Origin: Chrysemys picta bellii
Taxonomy: Eukaryota; Chordata; Testudines; Emydidae
Direction of reading: 5' to 3'
Assembly: GCF_011386835.1 (NCBI RefSeq)
Contig: NC_088797.1
Location: forward strand, 90,964,264 to 91,028,263
Length of the DNA stretch: 64,000 bases
In this document: positions 46,865 through 58,794 of the stretch, one piece after another
How the letters are laid out: each line of letters opens with the position of its first letter
Numbering within the stretch: the stretch's first letter is position 1
Translations under genes and position numbers: made by a program
The notes under the pieces: model-generated
Told to the model about the DNA's origin: nothing
Seen by the model: only the letters and a program-made list of their open reading frames with translations
Databases searched by the model: none

Positions 46865-46895
46865 TGAGACGGCAAAAATGGTAGAGCCGGCCCTG
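46695..46895. mobile_element. hAT MITE (family A) with 7/8 TSD and poly-T interior
   Basis: CAGGGCCGGCTCCAGG at the left and TAGAGCCGGCCCTG at the right are inverted ends. ATTATTAT (46687-46694) and AGTATTAT (46896-46903) match at 7 of 8. The interior carries two long T runs and GCACGTGCCTGGGGCGGCAC, matching the start of the 50903 copy. Confidence 0.9.
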
Positions 46896-47117
46896 AGTAT
46901 TATGTCCAAAAAATCTTTCAGCCTGTACACTGAGGACTGACCTGTGAAGACAACAGAACTATAAAATATTTCAAGTTAGCCTGCCAAAATTGAATGATTA
47001 TGGTATTTTCAGTCCCCTTGAACTAGTTTTTTTTTTTTGAAGCTCTATAATATAGGTTTAGATTCTCTTCTTGCTCGGTCCCGTCCATAGTGCTTTGTGG
47101 TGAAAGGGCATAGAAAG

Positions 47118-48008
47118 CAGGGCTGCCTGGGGGGGGGGGAAGTGGGGCAATTTGCCCCAGGCCCCGGGCCCCACAGTGGCCCCCACGAGAATGTCAGAGG
47201 CTCACCCCCACCTCAGCCTTCCCCCATCCCCGGCGCCTCAGTGCACCGCGTCCAGGAGCAGCCCTGGACAGCGCTGCAGCGGCCTGGCTCCAGCAGGGCC
47301 TGAGCTCCTCCTGCTCAGAGCTGCGAGGTAAGAGGGTGGGGCTCCGAGCTCTGGGCTGAGCGGCAGGAGCTCAGGTCCCGTGGAGCCACGCTGCTGCAGC
47401 GCTGTCCAGGGCCGCTCCTGGACACGGCGCGCTGAGGCTCCAGGAGAGGGGGAGGCGGGAGTAAGCAGCATGGTAAGCCCCTCTGAGCCGGACACCCCCC
47501 CGAACCTCCCCCCCAGCGCTGACCCCCAGCTCCGAGCCCAGCCCCTCTGAGACGTACAACCCCTGACCCCTCCCCCACAGCCCTGACCCCCAGCGCTGAG
47601 CCCAGTCCCTCTGAGCCAGGCACCCTCCGACCCCATCCCCCCACAGCCCTGACCCCCAGCTCCGAGCCCGGCCCTTCTGAGCTGGGCACCCCCTGACCCC
47701 ATCCCCCTCACAACCCTGACCCCCCAGCTCTGAGCCCAGCCCCTGTGAGCCAGACAGGGGCTGGGCTCAGAGCCCAGCTCCCCACCCAGCCCTGGGCAAC
47801 AGGCAGGGACAGCCCATTGGCACCAACCATCACCATCACCTAGCGACAGTCCATTATGTAATTGCAAATGTATACATACCATTAAAGCATTTAATGTTTT
47901 TAAATAATGTATTTCATGTATTTTCAAATTATTAAAAATTATTTTTTAATGTATTTCACTGGTTATTTTTTACATTTTTGCTTGGCCAAAAAGCCAGATC
48001 CGGCCCTG
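47118..48008. mobile_element. GC-rich non-autonomous element (CAGGGCTGCC...CCGGCCCTG)
   Basis: The left end CAGGGCTGCCTGGGGG and right end GATCCGGCCCTG are inverted in their outer bases. The left part has GGGGCAATTTGCCCCAGG, a palindrome. Inner inverted segments pair around 47240-47280 (CGCGTCCAGGAGCAGCCCTG) and 47390-47435. A four-unit minisatellite follows. The right 150 bp is AT-rich. No matching target duplication was seen, so the outer limits are approximate. Confidence 0.55.
47510..47752 (+). repeat. minisatellite, about 60-66 bp unit, four copies
   Basis: Units begin CCCTGACCCCCAGC(T/G)C(C/T)GAGCCC (near 47515, 47580, 47645, 47715) and include CCTCTGAG. The repetition makes long open frames on the minus strand with SELGVRAVGG-like repeats that are not genes. 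Confidence 0.8.
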
Positions 48009-50097
48009 ACCTCAACACTGACCTGAAGGGACTATCACTAGGGATGAAGTTAGTTCAATTTCCATGACAATAGAATCTTTGCCTCTACACAGTGTAGAGG
48101 CAAAATGTGACATTTGTGGTAGTGATTTTCTGATATAGACACTTGTTTAATAGTAACAAGGCCAACAAAAACCAGCGAGCTTTTAGATGGCAATGACTTC
48201 AGCCACTTGAGCCAGGTTTGAACCAATGACTTAGAAGTATAAATCTCCATATCTGATTCCCAGTCACCTGAGCCATCTCTCCCCTTCCTCAGTTACATTC
48301 CAGTTGTGTCCAAATATTTTCAAGGAGCATAAAACAAAAGTGTTGTTCTGCTACAGATATCATTGGACTAAAAAGGAGAGGGTGCTGATGTAAATTCAAA
48401 AATTTTAAATTGTATATTTTTCTACTGATGCTATCTGCTCATACTACATCCCCTAATCTTCTCTCCCCTGCTTCCTTCTAGGGACAGATAATTCCGCTGA
48501 GGCCCCTTCAGTACAATGACAATTCCAAAGCTTTTTCCTGAGACCATCCAGAGTGTGATCAGATTTTCAAACTGCAAACAGTTATTGAGCTGCCTTCTAA
48601 AATGTTCACACCTGGCTAAAGAGTTTCTCTAGACTATCTATCCCCTCATCCGTGCTGTTCAAGAGAATAGTTATTCTCTCCTCTGTACCTCTGAAAAGAG
48701 TGGTGCTCCTCTCCTAAAGACCTCAGGAGCTGTGCAGGAAGTTCTATTATCCCTCAGATCCTAAAAGATCTTCAATAGCATGACTCCTTCCACACAATCA
48801 TTCTAAGGTGCACGAGAGAAGGGCGTGTCAGTACCAAACTCCTCCCAAGGTACATAAAATGTGCATTCTGTTACTGTGCATTGCTGCATGCTAGCAGAGT
48901 TCTGTGTCAATAGTAGAGGAGTTCTCCTCCTGTGCAGAATTGGACAATTTGGCACCATAGGAAAATGTATGCATTACATTTTTTACATCAACCCAATCTA
49001 AACTTTTAGGACATATATTTCTTTTTTTAAAAAGTACCCATATAAAATGTCTTAATGATAAGTGAAAAATGCTTAATTAATATCTTTATGCAAATACATA
49101 ACAGGGATATTTCCTTTAAAATAACCCTACACCTTAAGTATGGAAATATAGATTACCTTAAATTACTAAGTGCATTCTGTTACCCTTAGCATTCATATTT
49201 TCAGTTAACAATAGGAGCTGGGACTGCTTATAAGCAAACTGATTTTCAGTGGTGCTATTTAGGTACCTAAATATGGAGTCTAACTTTAGATACCTATGTT
49301 TGGAATTTTGACCAATATGACCATGAAGTGTCTGTGTAGGGAATGGATGCTTAGGCACTGAAGGTTGTAATCATTGTTAATTTATCATTTATTATTTTAT
49401 TCAGTCACTGTTTTTGCATGCTGGCAGTGAACCTCAGTGTTACACAGTGTGAGCAAGAATTTCAGACCAAAGTGTAAAAGGAGGAGACTTCATGGTAGTT
49501 TGGGCTAAATGAAAGTTCAACTTCAATGAAAATGCACCTAACTTATACTACCAAAGATATAAAAATGTCTCCGTATGTCCAACAGGACAAGGTTCAGTTG
49601 ACTAGAGTGGGCAAGGATTTATTGATGAAAATTGATAGAGAGATGAAAGAGCAAATATCTCTTTGTTTCCCTATTCCATCTATCCATCGAGTGAGAACAC
49701 TAGGTTTTGGAATAAAGCCCAGCAGGTAGGTAGCTCCAAAAAGCTATTGCATGTCAGTGCATGTTTTTAAGCTTGTTATAGAGTGTTGGTTAATATTGGG
49801 CCCATTTTTGAAATGCAGATTTGGTACTCTTTCAGCTCTCGGTGATCATTTAACACGCAAAGGGAATAGAAAAAGTATTATAAGAGCAAGGCAAGTGCAT
49901 CCCTTTAGATGTGAGAATTTATACAAACTAGCAAATTTTCAGCCTTTTGCCAGGTATAGTGAAATTTTGCATTGAATGTTTGCAGTAGCAAAATCTTTCT
50001 TTCTGGCCCCTCCATCACCAACCAAATGGGGGCTGATATATGGGGCAAAGTTTCTTGGACTCAGGATTTAAATTCAGATCATGGGAGGTTATGGTTG
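48009..50097. other. AT-rich non-coding DNA, no gene seen
   Basis: A tRNA-like antisense B-box-type string (GGTTTGAACC) occurs near 48217 without a full tRNA. A degenerate repeat lies around 49230-49330. No supported gene. Confidence 0.45.
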
Positions 50098-50099
50098 TA

Positions 50100-50300
50100 C
50101 ACCTCTACCTCGATATAACACTGTCCTCGGGAGCCAAAAAATCTTACCGTGTTATAGGTGAAACCGCGTTCTATTGAACTTGCTTTGATCCACCGCAGTG
50201 CGCAGCCCCCCCCCCCCCCCCCCCCCCCCCGGAGCACTGCTTTACCGCATTATATCTGAATCCGTGTTATATCGGGTCGCGTTGTATCGAGGTAGCGGTG
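50100..50300. mobile_element. TA-flanked MITE (CACCTCTACC ends), copy 3, with C25 run
   Basis: Starts CACCTCTACCTCGATATAAC and ends TTGTATCGAGGTAGCGGTG with TA at 50098-50099 and 50301-50302. It is in the opposite orientation to the copies at 16034 and 20641. A run of 25 C residues (50206-50230) sits where the other copies have a short G run. Confidence 0.9.
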
Positions 50301-50902
50301 TATTATAGTTTTGCCTTCAGCCTTTGTAAATTTACAGCTATGGTATGGTGTTTAAAAACTCAAAGATTTGACAGTTTCTGCTTATGTCCAACAGAGCTGG
50401 CCTTGAGCCCATAGGCACTTTTGGAAGCATAGAGTTATAGGAATGGCGGACTAGAAGGCACTTTGATAGGTTATCTAGTTGGTCTAATTATTATCTAGAC
50501 CATCCTGACAGGTTTTTGTCTAATCTATTCTTAAAAACCTCCAGTGATAGAGATTCCACAACCTCCCTCAGTAATTTGTTCCAATGCTTAACTACCCTTA
50601 GCGTCAGGAAGTTTTTTCCCTAATGTCTAATCTATATCTCCCTTGTTGCAATTTATGCCATTACTTCTTGTCCTGTACTCAGTGGTTAAAGAGAAAAAAT
50701 TATCACCCTCCTATTTAAAACAACTTTTTAATGTACTTCAAGACTACGCCCCCTCCCCCCGTCTTCTCTTCTCCAGACCAAACCCATTTTTTTTCAATCT
50801 TTCCTCATATGTCATGTTTTCTGGACTTTTAATCATTTTTGCTGCTTTCCTCTGGATGGCTCCAGTTTGTCCACATCTTCCTTGAAGTGTGGTGTCCAGA
50901 GT

Positions 50903-51625
50903 CAGGGCCGGCTCCGGGCACCAGACAACCAAGCACGTGCTTGGGGCGGCACCTGGTAAGGGGCAGCCAATCTTGGAGTGGCGGGGGGCAACGAGGCGCG
51001 GCGCTCGGCGGGGGGTTCCGGCAGCGTGGCACTCGGCGGGGGGTGCTTGGTGGCGCGGTGCTCCGCGGGGGGTGTTTGGCGGTGCTCCGCACGGGGGGGG
51101 GGGGCTTCAGGAGTGCAGCGCTGCGTGGGGGTGGAGGTGTTCGGCGGCGCAGCGCTCAGTGGGGGTTTCGGTGGCGCGGCGCTCCACGAGGGGTGGGGGT
51201 GTTCGGCAGCAGGGTGGGGGGTGTTTGGCAGTGCGGCGGAGGGGCGGGAGCTGTTTGGCGGCGCCGCGCTTGGCAGGGGTTTCGGCGGCGTGGCACTCTG
51301 CGGGGGGCGGGGGTGTTCGGCAGCGCGGCAGGGGCGGGGGCTGTTCGGCGCCGCTTCGCACGGGGGGAGTCATCAGCGCAGCGTGGGGGTGTTCAGCAGC
51401 GCGGCAGGGGGGCGGGGGCTGTTCGGCGGCGCACCGGTCGGCCGGGGGTGTTCGGCGGCGCTCTGTGCGGGGGGTTCAGCAGCGCGGCGGGGGGGTGGGG
51501 AGGTGTTCAGCAGCGCGGCGGGGGGGGAGGTTCGGCGGCGCAGCACTCGGTAGGGGGGAGTGTTACAGCGGGGCGGCGCTTTTTTTTTGCTGCTTGGGGC
51601 AGCAAAAAAGTTAGAGCCGGCCCTG
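50903..51625. mobile_element. hAT element (family A) nested in CR1, interior expanded
   Basis: CAGGGCCGGCTCCGGGCACC at the left and TAGAGCCGGCCCTG at the right are the family A inverted ends. TCCAGAGT (50895-50902) and TCCAGAAT (51626-51633) match at 7 of 8. At 723 bp it is more than three times longer than its siblings (201 and 216 bp) because of a GC-rich array at 50985-51560. ORFs of up to 270 codons through it are composition artefacts. Confidence 0.9.
50985..51560 (+). repeat. GC-rich minisatellite inside the hAT element
   Basis: Degenerate units of the type GTTCGGCGGCGC(A/G)GCGCTCGG(T/C)GGGGG recur about 15-18 times with spacings of roughly 25-50 bases. CG content is far above that of the flanking AT-rich DNA. 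Confidence 0.8.
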
Positions 51626-51633
51626 TCCAGAAT

Positions 51634-51768
51634 CATAGGTGCTGTAACTAGGGGTCCTGGGCCTGCTGCTGCACTCCCTGGCTTGAAGCGTTTTCCATTG
51701 TATAGGGTTTACAGTTTGGTTAAGTGGCTCTCAGCTCCCCCACTATAAAAATTTTTCCAGCACTCCTG
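51634..51768. mobile_element. hAT MITE (family B) abutting the family A element
   Basis: Starts CATAGGTGCTGTAACTAGGG and ends AATTTTTCCAGCACTCCTG, the inverse orientation of the 10811-10937 copy. The 8-mers TCCAGAAT (left) and TATAGAAC (right, 51769-51776) match at five positions; the CR1 sequence resumes with GGACACCATACTCCAG directly after. Confidence 0.82.
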
Positions 51769-52120
51769 TATAGAACTGGACACCATACTCCAGTTGAAGC
51801 CTAATCAGCTCAGAGTAAAGTGGAAAAATTACTTCTCATGTCTTGCATACAATGCTCCTCCTAATAGATGTTTGGTTTTTTTCCCCAACAGTACTGTGTT
51901 GACTCATATTTAGTTTATGATCCACTATACCCTCCAGATCCTCTTCTTCAGTCCTCCTTCATAGGCAGTAATTTCCTTCCTAAGTTCTTATTTAATTTCA
52001 TCCTATCTTTTCAGACCATTTCTCCAGTTTGTCAAGATCATTTTGAATTCTAATCCTGTCCTCCAAAACACTAGCAACCTCTCCCAGCCTGGTGGTGTCA
52101 GCAAACTATACAAGTGTGAT

Positions 52121-54034
52121 CACACCTGGGTGTTCAGCTACACAGGAAAGCACTTGGTTGATTGAAATTGAGAGAGATGATTCAAAGCTCTCCTCCTCTG
52201 TTGCCTGCACAAGGACAAGCAAGAGAAGGAAGCAGCAAAGGGTTCTGCCAGGGAGATGAGATGTAGGGGATGGGGAAATCTGTGAACTCAGAAATTCCCC
52301 TGCTGCTAAAGGACTCTTCTGCATGGAAAAAAATACAGGAAATTGGCTGACAAAGGTGCCCTCTTGCACAGATTTCATTATACATACATTTTAATTATGG
52401 CTCACTGACTACAGTATTTTGACTGGCCCTGCCTGGTGCAAACACCAAAATTTGTGAACTCTCTTCTGAATTGCTTTATTCATTGTCCCTACAACAGCTG
52501 TAGTGGCAAGAGCAGACAGCACAGGCCACCCATCTGCGTGCCCAGTTGAGCAGCTGCAGAACACATGATAGTAGAAATGATTGACACTGTGATGGACTCT
52601 AGTGTAGGTTTTATTATTTATTAATAAAATGGGGATATGTAAATTAAGAGGTTGCTTTGCCAAAAAAAAGGTTTTGTTTTTTTTTAAGATTAAGTGAAAA
52701 CAACATAGTTAACTATGAAATCATTCTCAAATGCCAAGCACTTAAAAGTAAGGAAATTAATACTTAAGGACCTCATAAATCTTACGCTACTCACGTAAGC
52801 CACCTAAACAAATTATTCTTGCTGAGTGCAAATAAATGCACATTCTGGCCCATGAGTGTTTTTATGTATTATATTTTGTTGCTGTAATTTAGCTATTAAC
52901 ATATTTTCTTTTAAGGAACACCATTAAAGGGATAAAATTATTGGTTAATATATTGGGCTCCAGACTGTTCACCAAATAAACAAACAACTTTGTTTACATA
53001 TGTTTTCTTTAAATCTGTGAAAACAAGTTTTGAAGGAGATTTAACTATTAACTATCTGGAATGTTGGCATTATGCTAGAGGGAGACAAAATGAAAGCAAA
53101 AAGTCAAAATTTAAAAATGGTAACTGAAAAAACAGTTGGACAAGTTTTCTTCATACTTTGCAGAAATAGTCTCCCTTGCCATAGTTACTTTAATGGCAAT
53201 CTTCATGTCAAGCTATATTTCCAAACCAAAGTTATAGGGGGAGGCAAAAATAGGATTTTATGATAGAAACTGATTGCAACCTTAACTGTACTAACTTTCC
53301 ATAATTGTAATAGTAAAATAGACACAATTGTTTGAACAGGTGGAGTGTGAGAGGAGGCACAACAAAATTTCTACTTTTTGCCATGAAACCCTCTCTCCTT
53401 TGCTTTTACCTTCTTAAGGCAAACCAAAACAGTTTTTTAGCAGTTACCTATGATTTTTACTTCTTTTGGATGGTTCTCAACTATGCCCCATTGCTTTGTC
53501 CAATGGTGTCTTTTCAGGTGAAAGCTGGGATGGGTCTGGAATACAAGAAACTAACTTTGACATAAAGGTGAATGTAACCTTCAGTTTCACTACATGTTGT
53601 TTAAAAATGTGTTTCTAAACTGATCTTTTCAGGTACATCGGGTCTGATCAACTTGACAGTTCAAGATGAGGCCTAATCTTGTTGTCAGGGCTATTTAGCA
53701 TAATTTTTCTCTATTAATTTTATTGGGTTAAAATTGTTTTATGTGGCATGTATATCTACTACTAAATTAAGGCTTTTCATGATTGTGACCCTTTTTATTT
53801 CTTTCCATTTTCTGGCTGGCTTGAGAGGCTGCTCTGAACCTAAGTCGCACAAGCTATTTTACTTTATTTAAAGGTTGCACATATACATTATTTCACTCAT
53901 TACAGTTTTGCATATTTTACAAATTAAACTACAGCTGAATCCTTAAATTACTGACCATGCATAACATATTTATCAAACTATAAGCCTGTGACCGAGTTGT
54001 ACATTTGTCAAGTTTTTACATAGTTTCTTGGTTT
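52121..54034. other. AT-rich non-coding DNA, no gene seen
   Basis: No gene or repeat recognised; frames of 60-90 codons are of chance length. Confidence 0.45.
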
Positions 54035-54415
54035 AAACATGTACTTTACAAAAGTGAAGTGAATTAGTATACTTGACTACCCACTTTACTTAACTTCAAT
54101 TTTAATATACTTAACTAATCACTACAGTTGCATGCTTTCATGGTTGATTACATCTTTTGATACTTTACTTCAGCATTATACTATGCTGTTGAGTTTTTAT
54201 GTACTTTACCGACTGAACTGCATAGTGCACTGGTATTTTTTTTTCCCCGCAGTTGACAGATGTGGCTACAAACTTTATTGATCAATCTGCATACTTTAGT
54301 AGTTCAGTTTTATGTGCATTGCTGAATGAGCTATATACTTTACAAGAGCAGCTTTAAAATTTTTCATAGATATAGCTACAAACTGTCTAACTGAACATCA
54401 TGCTTTAAGAATGTA
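54035..54415. repeat. degenerate periodic sequence with recurrent TACTTTAC
   Basis: Variants of (A/G)TACTTTAC occur near 54041, 54083, 54160, 54200, 54290, 54335 and 54400, with neighbouring words such as GAACTGCATA and AATCTGCATAC. The spacing is irregular, about 40-90 bases. It may be a very old tandem repeat, but the period was not proven. Confidence 0.3.
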
Positions 54416-55939
54416 TTTTATTGTATTTAACTTATCAAGATATATAATTCAATATAGTTTTTAATATTTTGCATATTTGACTAATTGTCTTACAGTCTCA
54501 GCCTTCTTAAAAAATAAGGTTTATAGGTATTTCATGAAGCCACAGTTCTAGGTAAACCTTGGCACACAGTGGTATTTTTAACAGAACTGCAACTCTGTTA
54601 AATAACATAATCACAAGTTAACCACAACATTATGCAGTTGGCAGGAGAGATAATGTTGCACTTACAGTCCTGCTGAAACTAGAATAAGGTCACTCCTAAA
54701 ATAAGATGGGTGGGCTGGGGTTGTTAGGGCTTAAAAGGCAGAAATTTCTCTGAGGTTCTGCGTATGGAGATTTACCAACACTGTAGCTAACGTTCCCCAT
54801 TCAGTTTCTAGTGGGCTAGGCTGCAGCCACTATCAAAAGCACCATGGATCCTCTTGGGGTTCCATTCCAGGATAAGATGATCCTTATGAAGGCCCTGTCC
54901 TTCTACTTTGGTTTTGTGTTCCCAGTGTCCACCACTTTTCCTCTTGCCCCGTTCCCTAATAGCACACCTCCAAATGTACTCCACTAGTATGGACTCTCTC
55001 TATCCCCAAATGTGGATACCCAACTTGAGGGGGAGCTGTGATAGTGGACACATCCCCAACATTTATTCCCATTCAGGCTGGTCGTCTTTAAATAGAGATT
55101 GAACACGGATGCTTGTGGCCTAAGACTAACTGGTCGAGTCAAGCTTTCTCCATGTAAGTCTGATATATTCAATGATGAAATGGAATTGGCTTCAGGCTAC
55201 TAAAATGTGTCCTGTCTTTAAAGTAGGTAATTACCCCAAATTCTTCATCTTGAAGGACAAACATTCCCTTTCTTATTCCAAAGTTAATACATCTGAAGGG
55301 CCTAAAAATTCCTCAGACAAGGATGGCAACTCAATACTATTTAATTAATACAGCACCCCAGTATAGGCATAACATTGTAAGAGGGAAGAGAAGACCAGTA
55401 TTATCTAATTTGTATGCTTTTCTCTCAAAGAGGTTTACACTATTTATATTTTGAGATCACTTGAGGAAAAATAATATTTATTTTGGATCAGTTATTGTGA
55501 CTAAATACGGATTTCTTAGTACTAAGTGAGAATGTTTTGTCATTATGAGGGCACTATAAGATTTATGATGGCACTAATGACTCAAGTTCTTGCTTTTGAG
55601 TGTTTGTGTTTGATAAATGACATAATAGGTAAGCACATTTTTTGTCACCTAGAAACCATCGCTGGTCTTAGAAACAAAATTGTTGCATTTTTTTCTTTTG
55701 TTTTTGCAATACATAATAGAGTGGTATGGTCTTTGTATTGGTATGTGAGTTTAAATTTGTTCTATTACAGATGGCAAAGCCATGTGCCATTCCAAATTAT
55801 TGTCAGTGAAAACTTTACACCACACCTAATGATCATAGGCCACGTATGTGTCCAAAAATCCTACTTTACAAATATTGGAAAGTTTAAAAAAAAATTGGAC
55901 TTTTTCCTTAGCTCTCTTCCTGTAAAATAAGCTGCTGTA
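54416..55939. other. AT-rich non-coding DNA with one 134-codon frame
   Basis: The plus-strand frame at 55526-55930 is hydrophobic and cysteine-containing but shows no recognisable domain. It is treated as chance. Nothing else is supported. Confidence 0.4.
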
Positions 55940-56152
55940 GAGTATGTCTACACTATGAGCTTGCTGCCATACACAAACCTTCCTGAGCCCCAGGAGTATG
56001 TATTTGGCATAGCTAGCTCTGCTGCTGCCACCTCCATTGCCATGCTACCATGGCTATGCTACTAATTTTAGAATGCTAGCTCAGATGTGAGCTAGCACGT
56101 GTATGTGTATGCTATCTGGAGATCACATCCCTAGTTTGTAGTGTAGACAATG
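55940..56152. mobile_element. MITE with GTATGTCTACACTA / TAGTGTAGAC ends
   Basis: AGTATGTCTACACTATGAGC at the left and GTTTGTAGTGTAGACAA at the right are inverted. The interior has TGCCATGCTACCATGGCTATG. Related to the elements at 30844 and 60788. Target duplication not identified. Confidence 0.7.
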
Positions 56153-56186
56153 GCAACTGCTTGAATCCCTGCAAGGTTTAGAATAT

Positions 56187-56439
56187 TAGGGGTTGTCTAC
56201 ATAACAATGTACTGTGCCACAAGTGAGGATGTGAATCTATAGCATACCAGCTTGCCACATAGTAATATCTCGAGTGGACTCTGCTACAGCGTGGTGAAAG
56301 TCCCAGAGTGTGGCTTCAATAGTACACTAAACCATGCTCCAGAAGTTTCATTGTGGTGTAGCAGTGACCACACAGAACATTATTATATGGCAAGCAGTTA
56401 TGCTGGTCAATGGTGTCTTGCCTTATACACAAGCCCTTA
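56187..56439. mobile_element. MITE with TAGGGGTTGTCTACA / CACAAGCCCTTA ends
   Basis: The outer bases TAGGGGTTGTCTAC and TATACACAAGCCCTTA are inverted with a few mismatches, as in the GTAGAC MITE group of this window. No clear duplication. Confidence 0.6.
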
Positions 56440-58794
56440 GAATAAGACTTGGGGAGATGCAATACTGGATAGAGAATAGGAGAGACAGTCAAATGTGCAT
56501 GATACATTCATTTATCATATGGCTATCATCTTCACATATGTCTGGTCTGTGAATATATGGTGGTAAATGTGTATCCAGTGTATATATAACATTTAAATCT
56601 TTCTTAATATTAAAAACACTCACTTTTCAAATCCAACTGTTGGTTATTTGATGCATAGAATGATCTGGGGTAACTCAGCATCAGTTCAATGCTGCAAATG
56701 TTTTCTAGTAAATCAAATAAATGAAAACTCACAAGGAAGAACAAAAATGCTTGACTCCTCCCCCTTCAAAATATAAATCCACTGAGTCCTGAACATGACT
56801 TACAGCACCACCTTATGTGGCAAACTGCAGCTCAAAGAGCTTTTTTTTAAAAATAGCTGCCCTTTTCACCTTGTTCCTTGCATGATCTCTCATAATAACA
56901 GGGTAAGTGAATGAAATATTATTGCCCAGGAAGAAATAAAAGGGATTGGAAGGAGAGGGCTGCAGAACATTAGAGCCAGAAAAATATAAATGAGGATGAT
57001 GATTCAATGGGTTTTATTAGGCATGTCCACCCAAACCTGACATTATGAAATAAATTAATAATTAAACAATAATCCTACATGAAATGCCTCCTTTTGAACA
57101 ATTCCAGTATAAACTACTACTACTATTCCCATAACATGTACTATGGTTGTCCCTTTGAATTGTCCAACCTCATTTTTTCCCATTGCAAACAATTTTAGGT
57201 GTAGTGATTGTTGATAAATCACTGTCAGAGTATTCCATTAGACCTCAGGAGGGTGATTCAGCCTGATGTCCTTACAGTAGTAGTCTTCATTGCTATTTGA
57301 GATATTTGGATTCAGTTTTGCATGCAAATCTCTCATACTTCATGTTAAGATACACTAGGTTTCTGTACAAGCAGTATGTTCAGTCCTGAGGTGAACGGGG
57401 AAGAAGAAAGTACAATGCATAGCTCAACAATGTTCTCTGAGGCTAATTAAAGCTCTCCATTGATGAACTCTGAAGGGAGTTCTTTTTCTCAGAAGAAAGA
57501 CTGATAGCCACAGTATGTAGTCTTGAAAGGTGGAAAAAAAGGATCAAGGATTCAATAAGGATTTAGAAAGAGATCACATATTATCTCGCATGTCTCTGTT
57601 ATGTCTGCTAGGAAGCATTTGGTCAGCTGGATCTTTGTTTATCAGTGTCTCCAAAGAAAGCTTGGTTCAATTTATCGGAATAGTCTAATTTTGCTGTCCT
57701 CATTACTATGGATCATCCTGTCACCAAAAAATGGGCTCTTTGAAACTAATTTTACTCACTTAATGCCTCCCATAATTATAACTGTGCATCATTCCTGACT
57801 GCACACTGTTTCACACTATTAATAGCACCTAGAGGGGACAAACACTTTCTTCTTGATTTAAAAAAAAATGATAGAAAATTTAGCCCTTATATATGAAGTG
57901 ATGTAGTATATGCTGAGAATGATTTATTCTACTTACTGTAACAGGCTTACATTTAAAACAACTTTAAAAGGAATAACATGGCTTATAAAAAGTTGTCGTC
58001 AGATCAGTTCTGATGAACATTCCTAATAACTCAAAGGGGATAACTAGAATTGTGTACTATATATTATATCTTCTTTAGCTTTCACATATTAAAAAAATGG
58101 TGGTTTCTACCCAATTCTCCTCAAAGATTTGATGGCAGAACTTTTTAGAGAGGTATCATTTGACTAAGACTTGATTACTTTTGTAAAATGTACAGCAAAA
58201 CAAGTTGCTGCTATTCTGTGAAGTTTTACTATGAATAATTAAAAGCATGTGCAAAGTACATTAACAATACATTATCTTTGCTTCTTTATTGTTTTTTATT
58301 TGCTAATCACAATATTAATTCATTTACAAAAGCTGTCCCAGTTGATAGACTGAATTAGAGAGGTTCTGATATACGGGTACTTGTTCAATAAAATAACTTC
58401 ATCCCAGATTGGCAATGGTGAAAGTCATTTTAAATCAGGCTTAAATCATTCATCATACATTTTGAAATGAGATACAAGATATTCTTTGCATAGGTTAGAC
58501 TACTTTCCAATTTAAAAAAGAAAATATATCTGATTTCCACAACAGCAACATTCCAAACTTTTACAAAACTGAATCAAATGGAAGTGGGTTTCACTTCTGG
58601 GAAAATTTCCTAATGTATATTTTAATAATCATATTTCCAAAGACCTAGATTTGTATTCACCTATTGGGTGCAGTATTAACAACACCAGGCATTCAAAAAG
58701 CTTGAGTCAGGTCCCTAAAAAACAAGGTTGGCTTAAAATTTGTGGGGGGAAAAGTGCATGTTGTGCCAGTTTTTAAATTATTAGATAAGAGCTA
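56440..58794. other. AT-rich non-coding DNA, no gene seen
   Basis: No supported feature. Confidence 0.45.

Larger units (their letters stand above)
50428..52120 (-). mobile_element. CR1 LINE 3' part, minus strand, interrupted by two hAT elements
   Basis: The left limit CATAGAGTTATAGGAATGGC is the inverse of the CR1 3' end. CCTCCAGTGATAGAGATTCC, AATCTTTCCTCATATGTCAT and GACTGGACACCATACTCCAG-like strings continue the CR1 3' coding/untranslated sequence, resuming at about 51777 to about 52120. The gap (50903-51776) is occupied by the two nested hAT insertions. Sequence decay rules out activity. Confidence 0.85.

Noticed and set aside
47238..47927. 229-codon minus-strand frame
   Set aside because: It spans inverted and tandem GC-rich repeats; the protein text is periodic and has no known fold.
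50839..51651. Open frames of 191-270 codons (plus strand) in the hAT interior
   Set aside because: Gly/Arg/Ala repeats arise from the GGCGGCGC minisatellite and cross transposon borders.
55526..55930. 134-codon plus-strand frame
   Set aside because: Hydrophobic, AT-rich and unrecognised; no flanking gene features.
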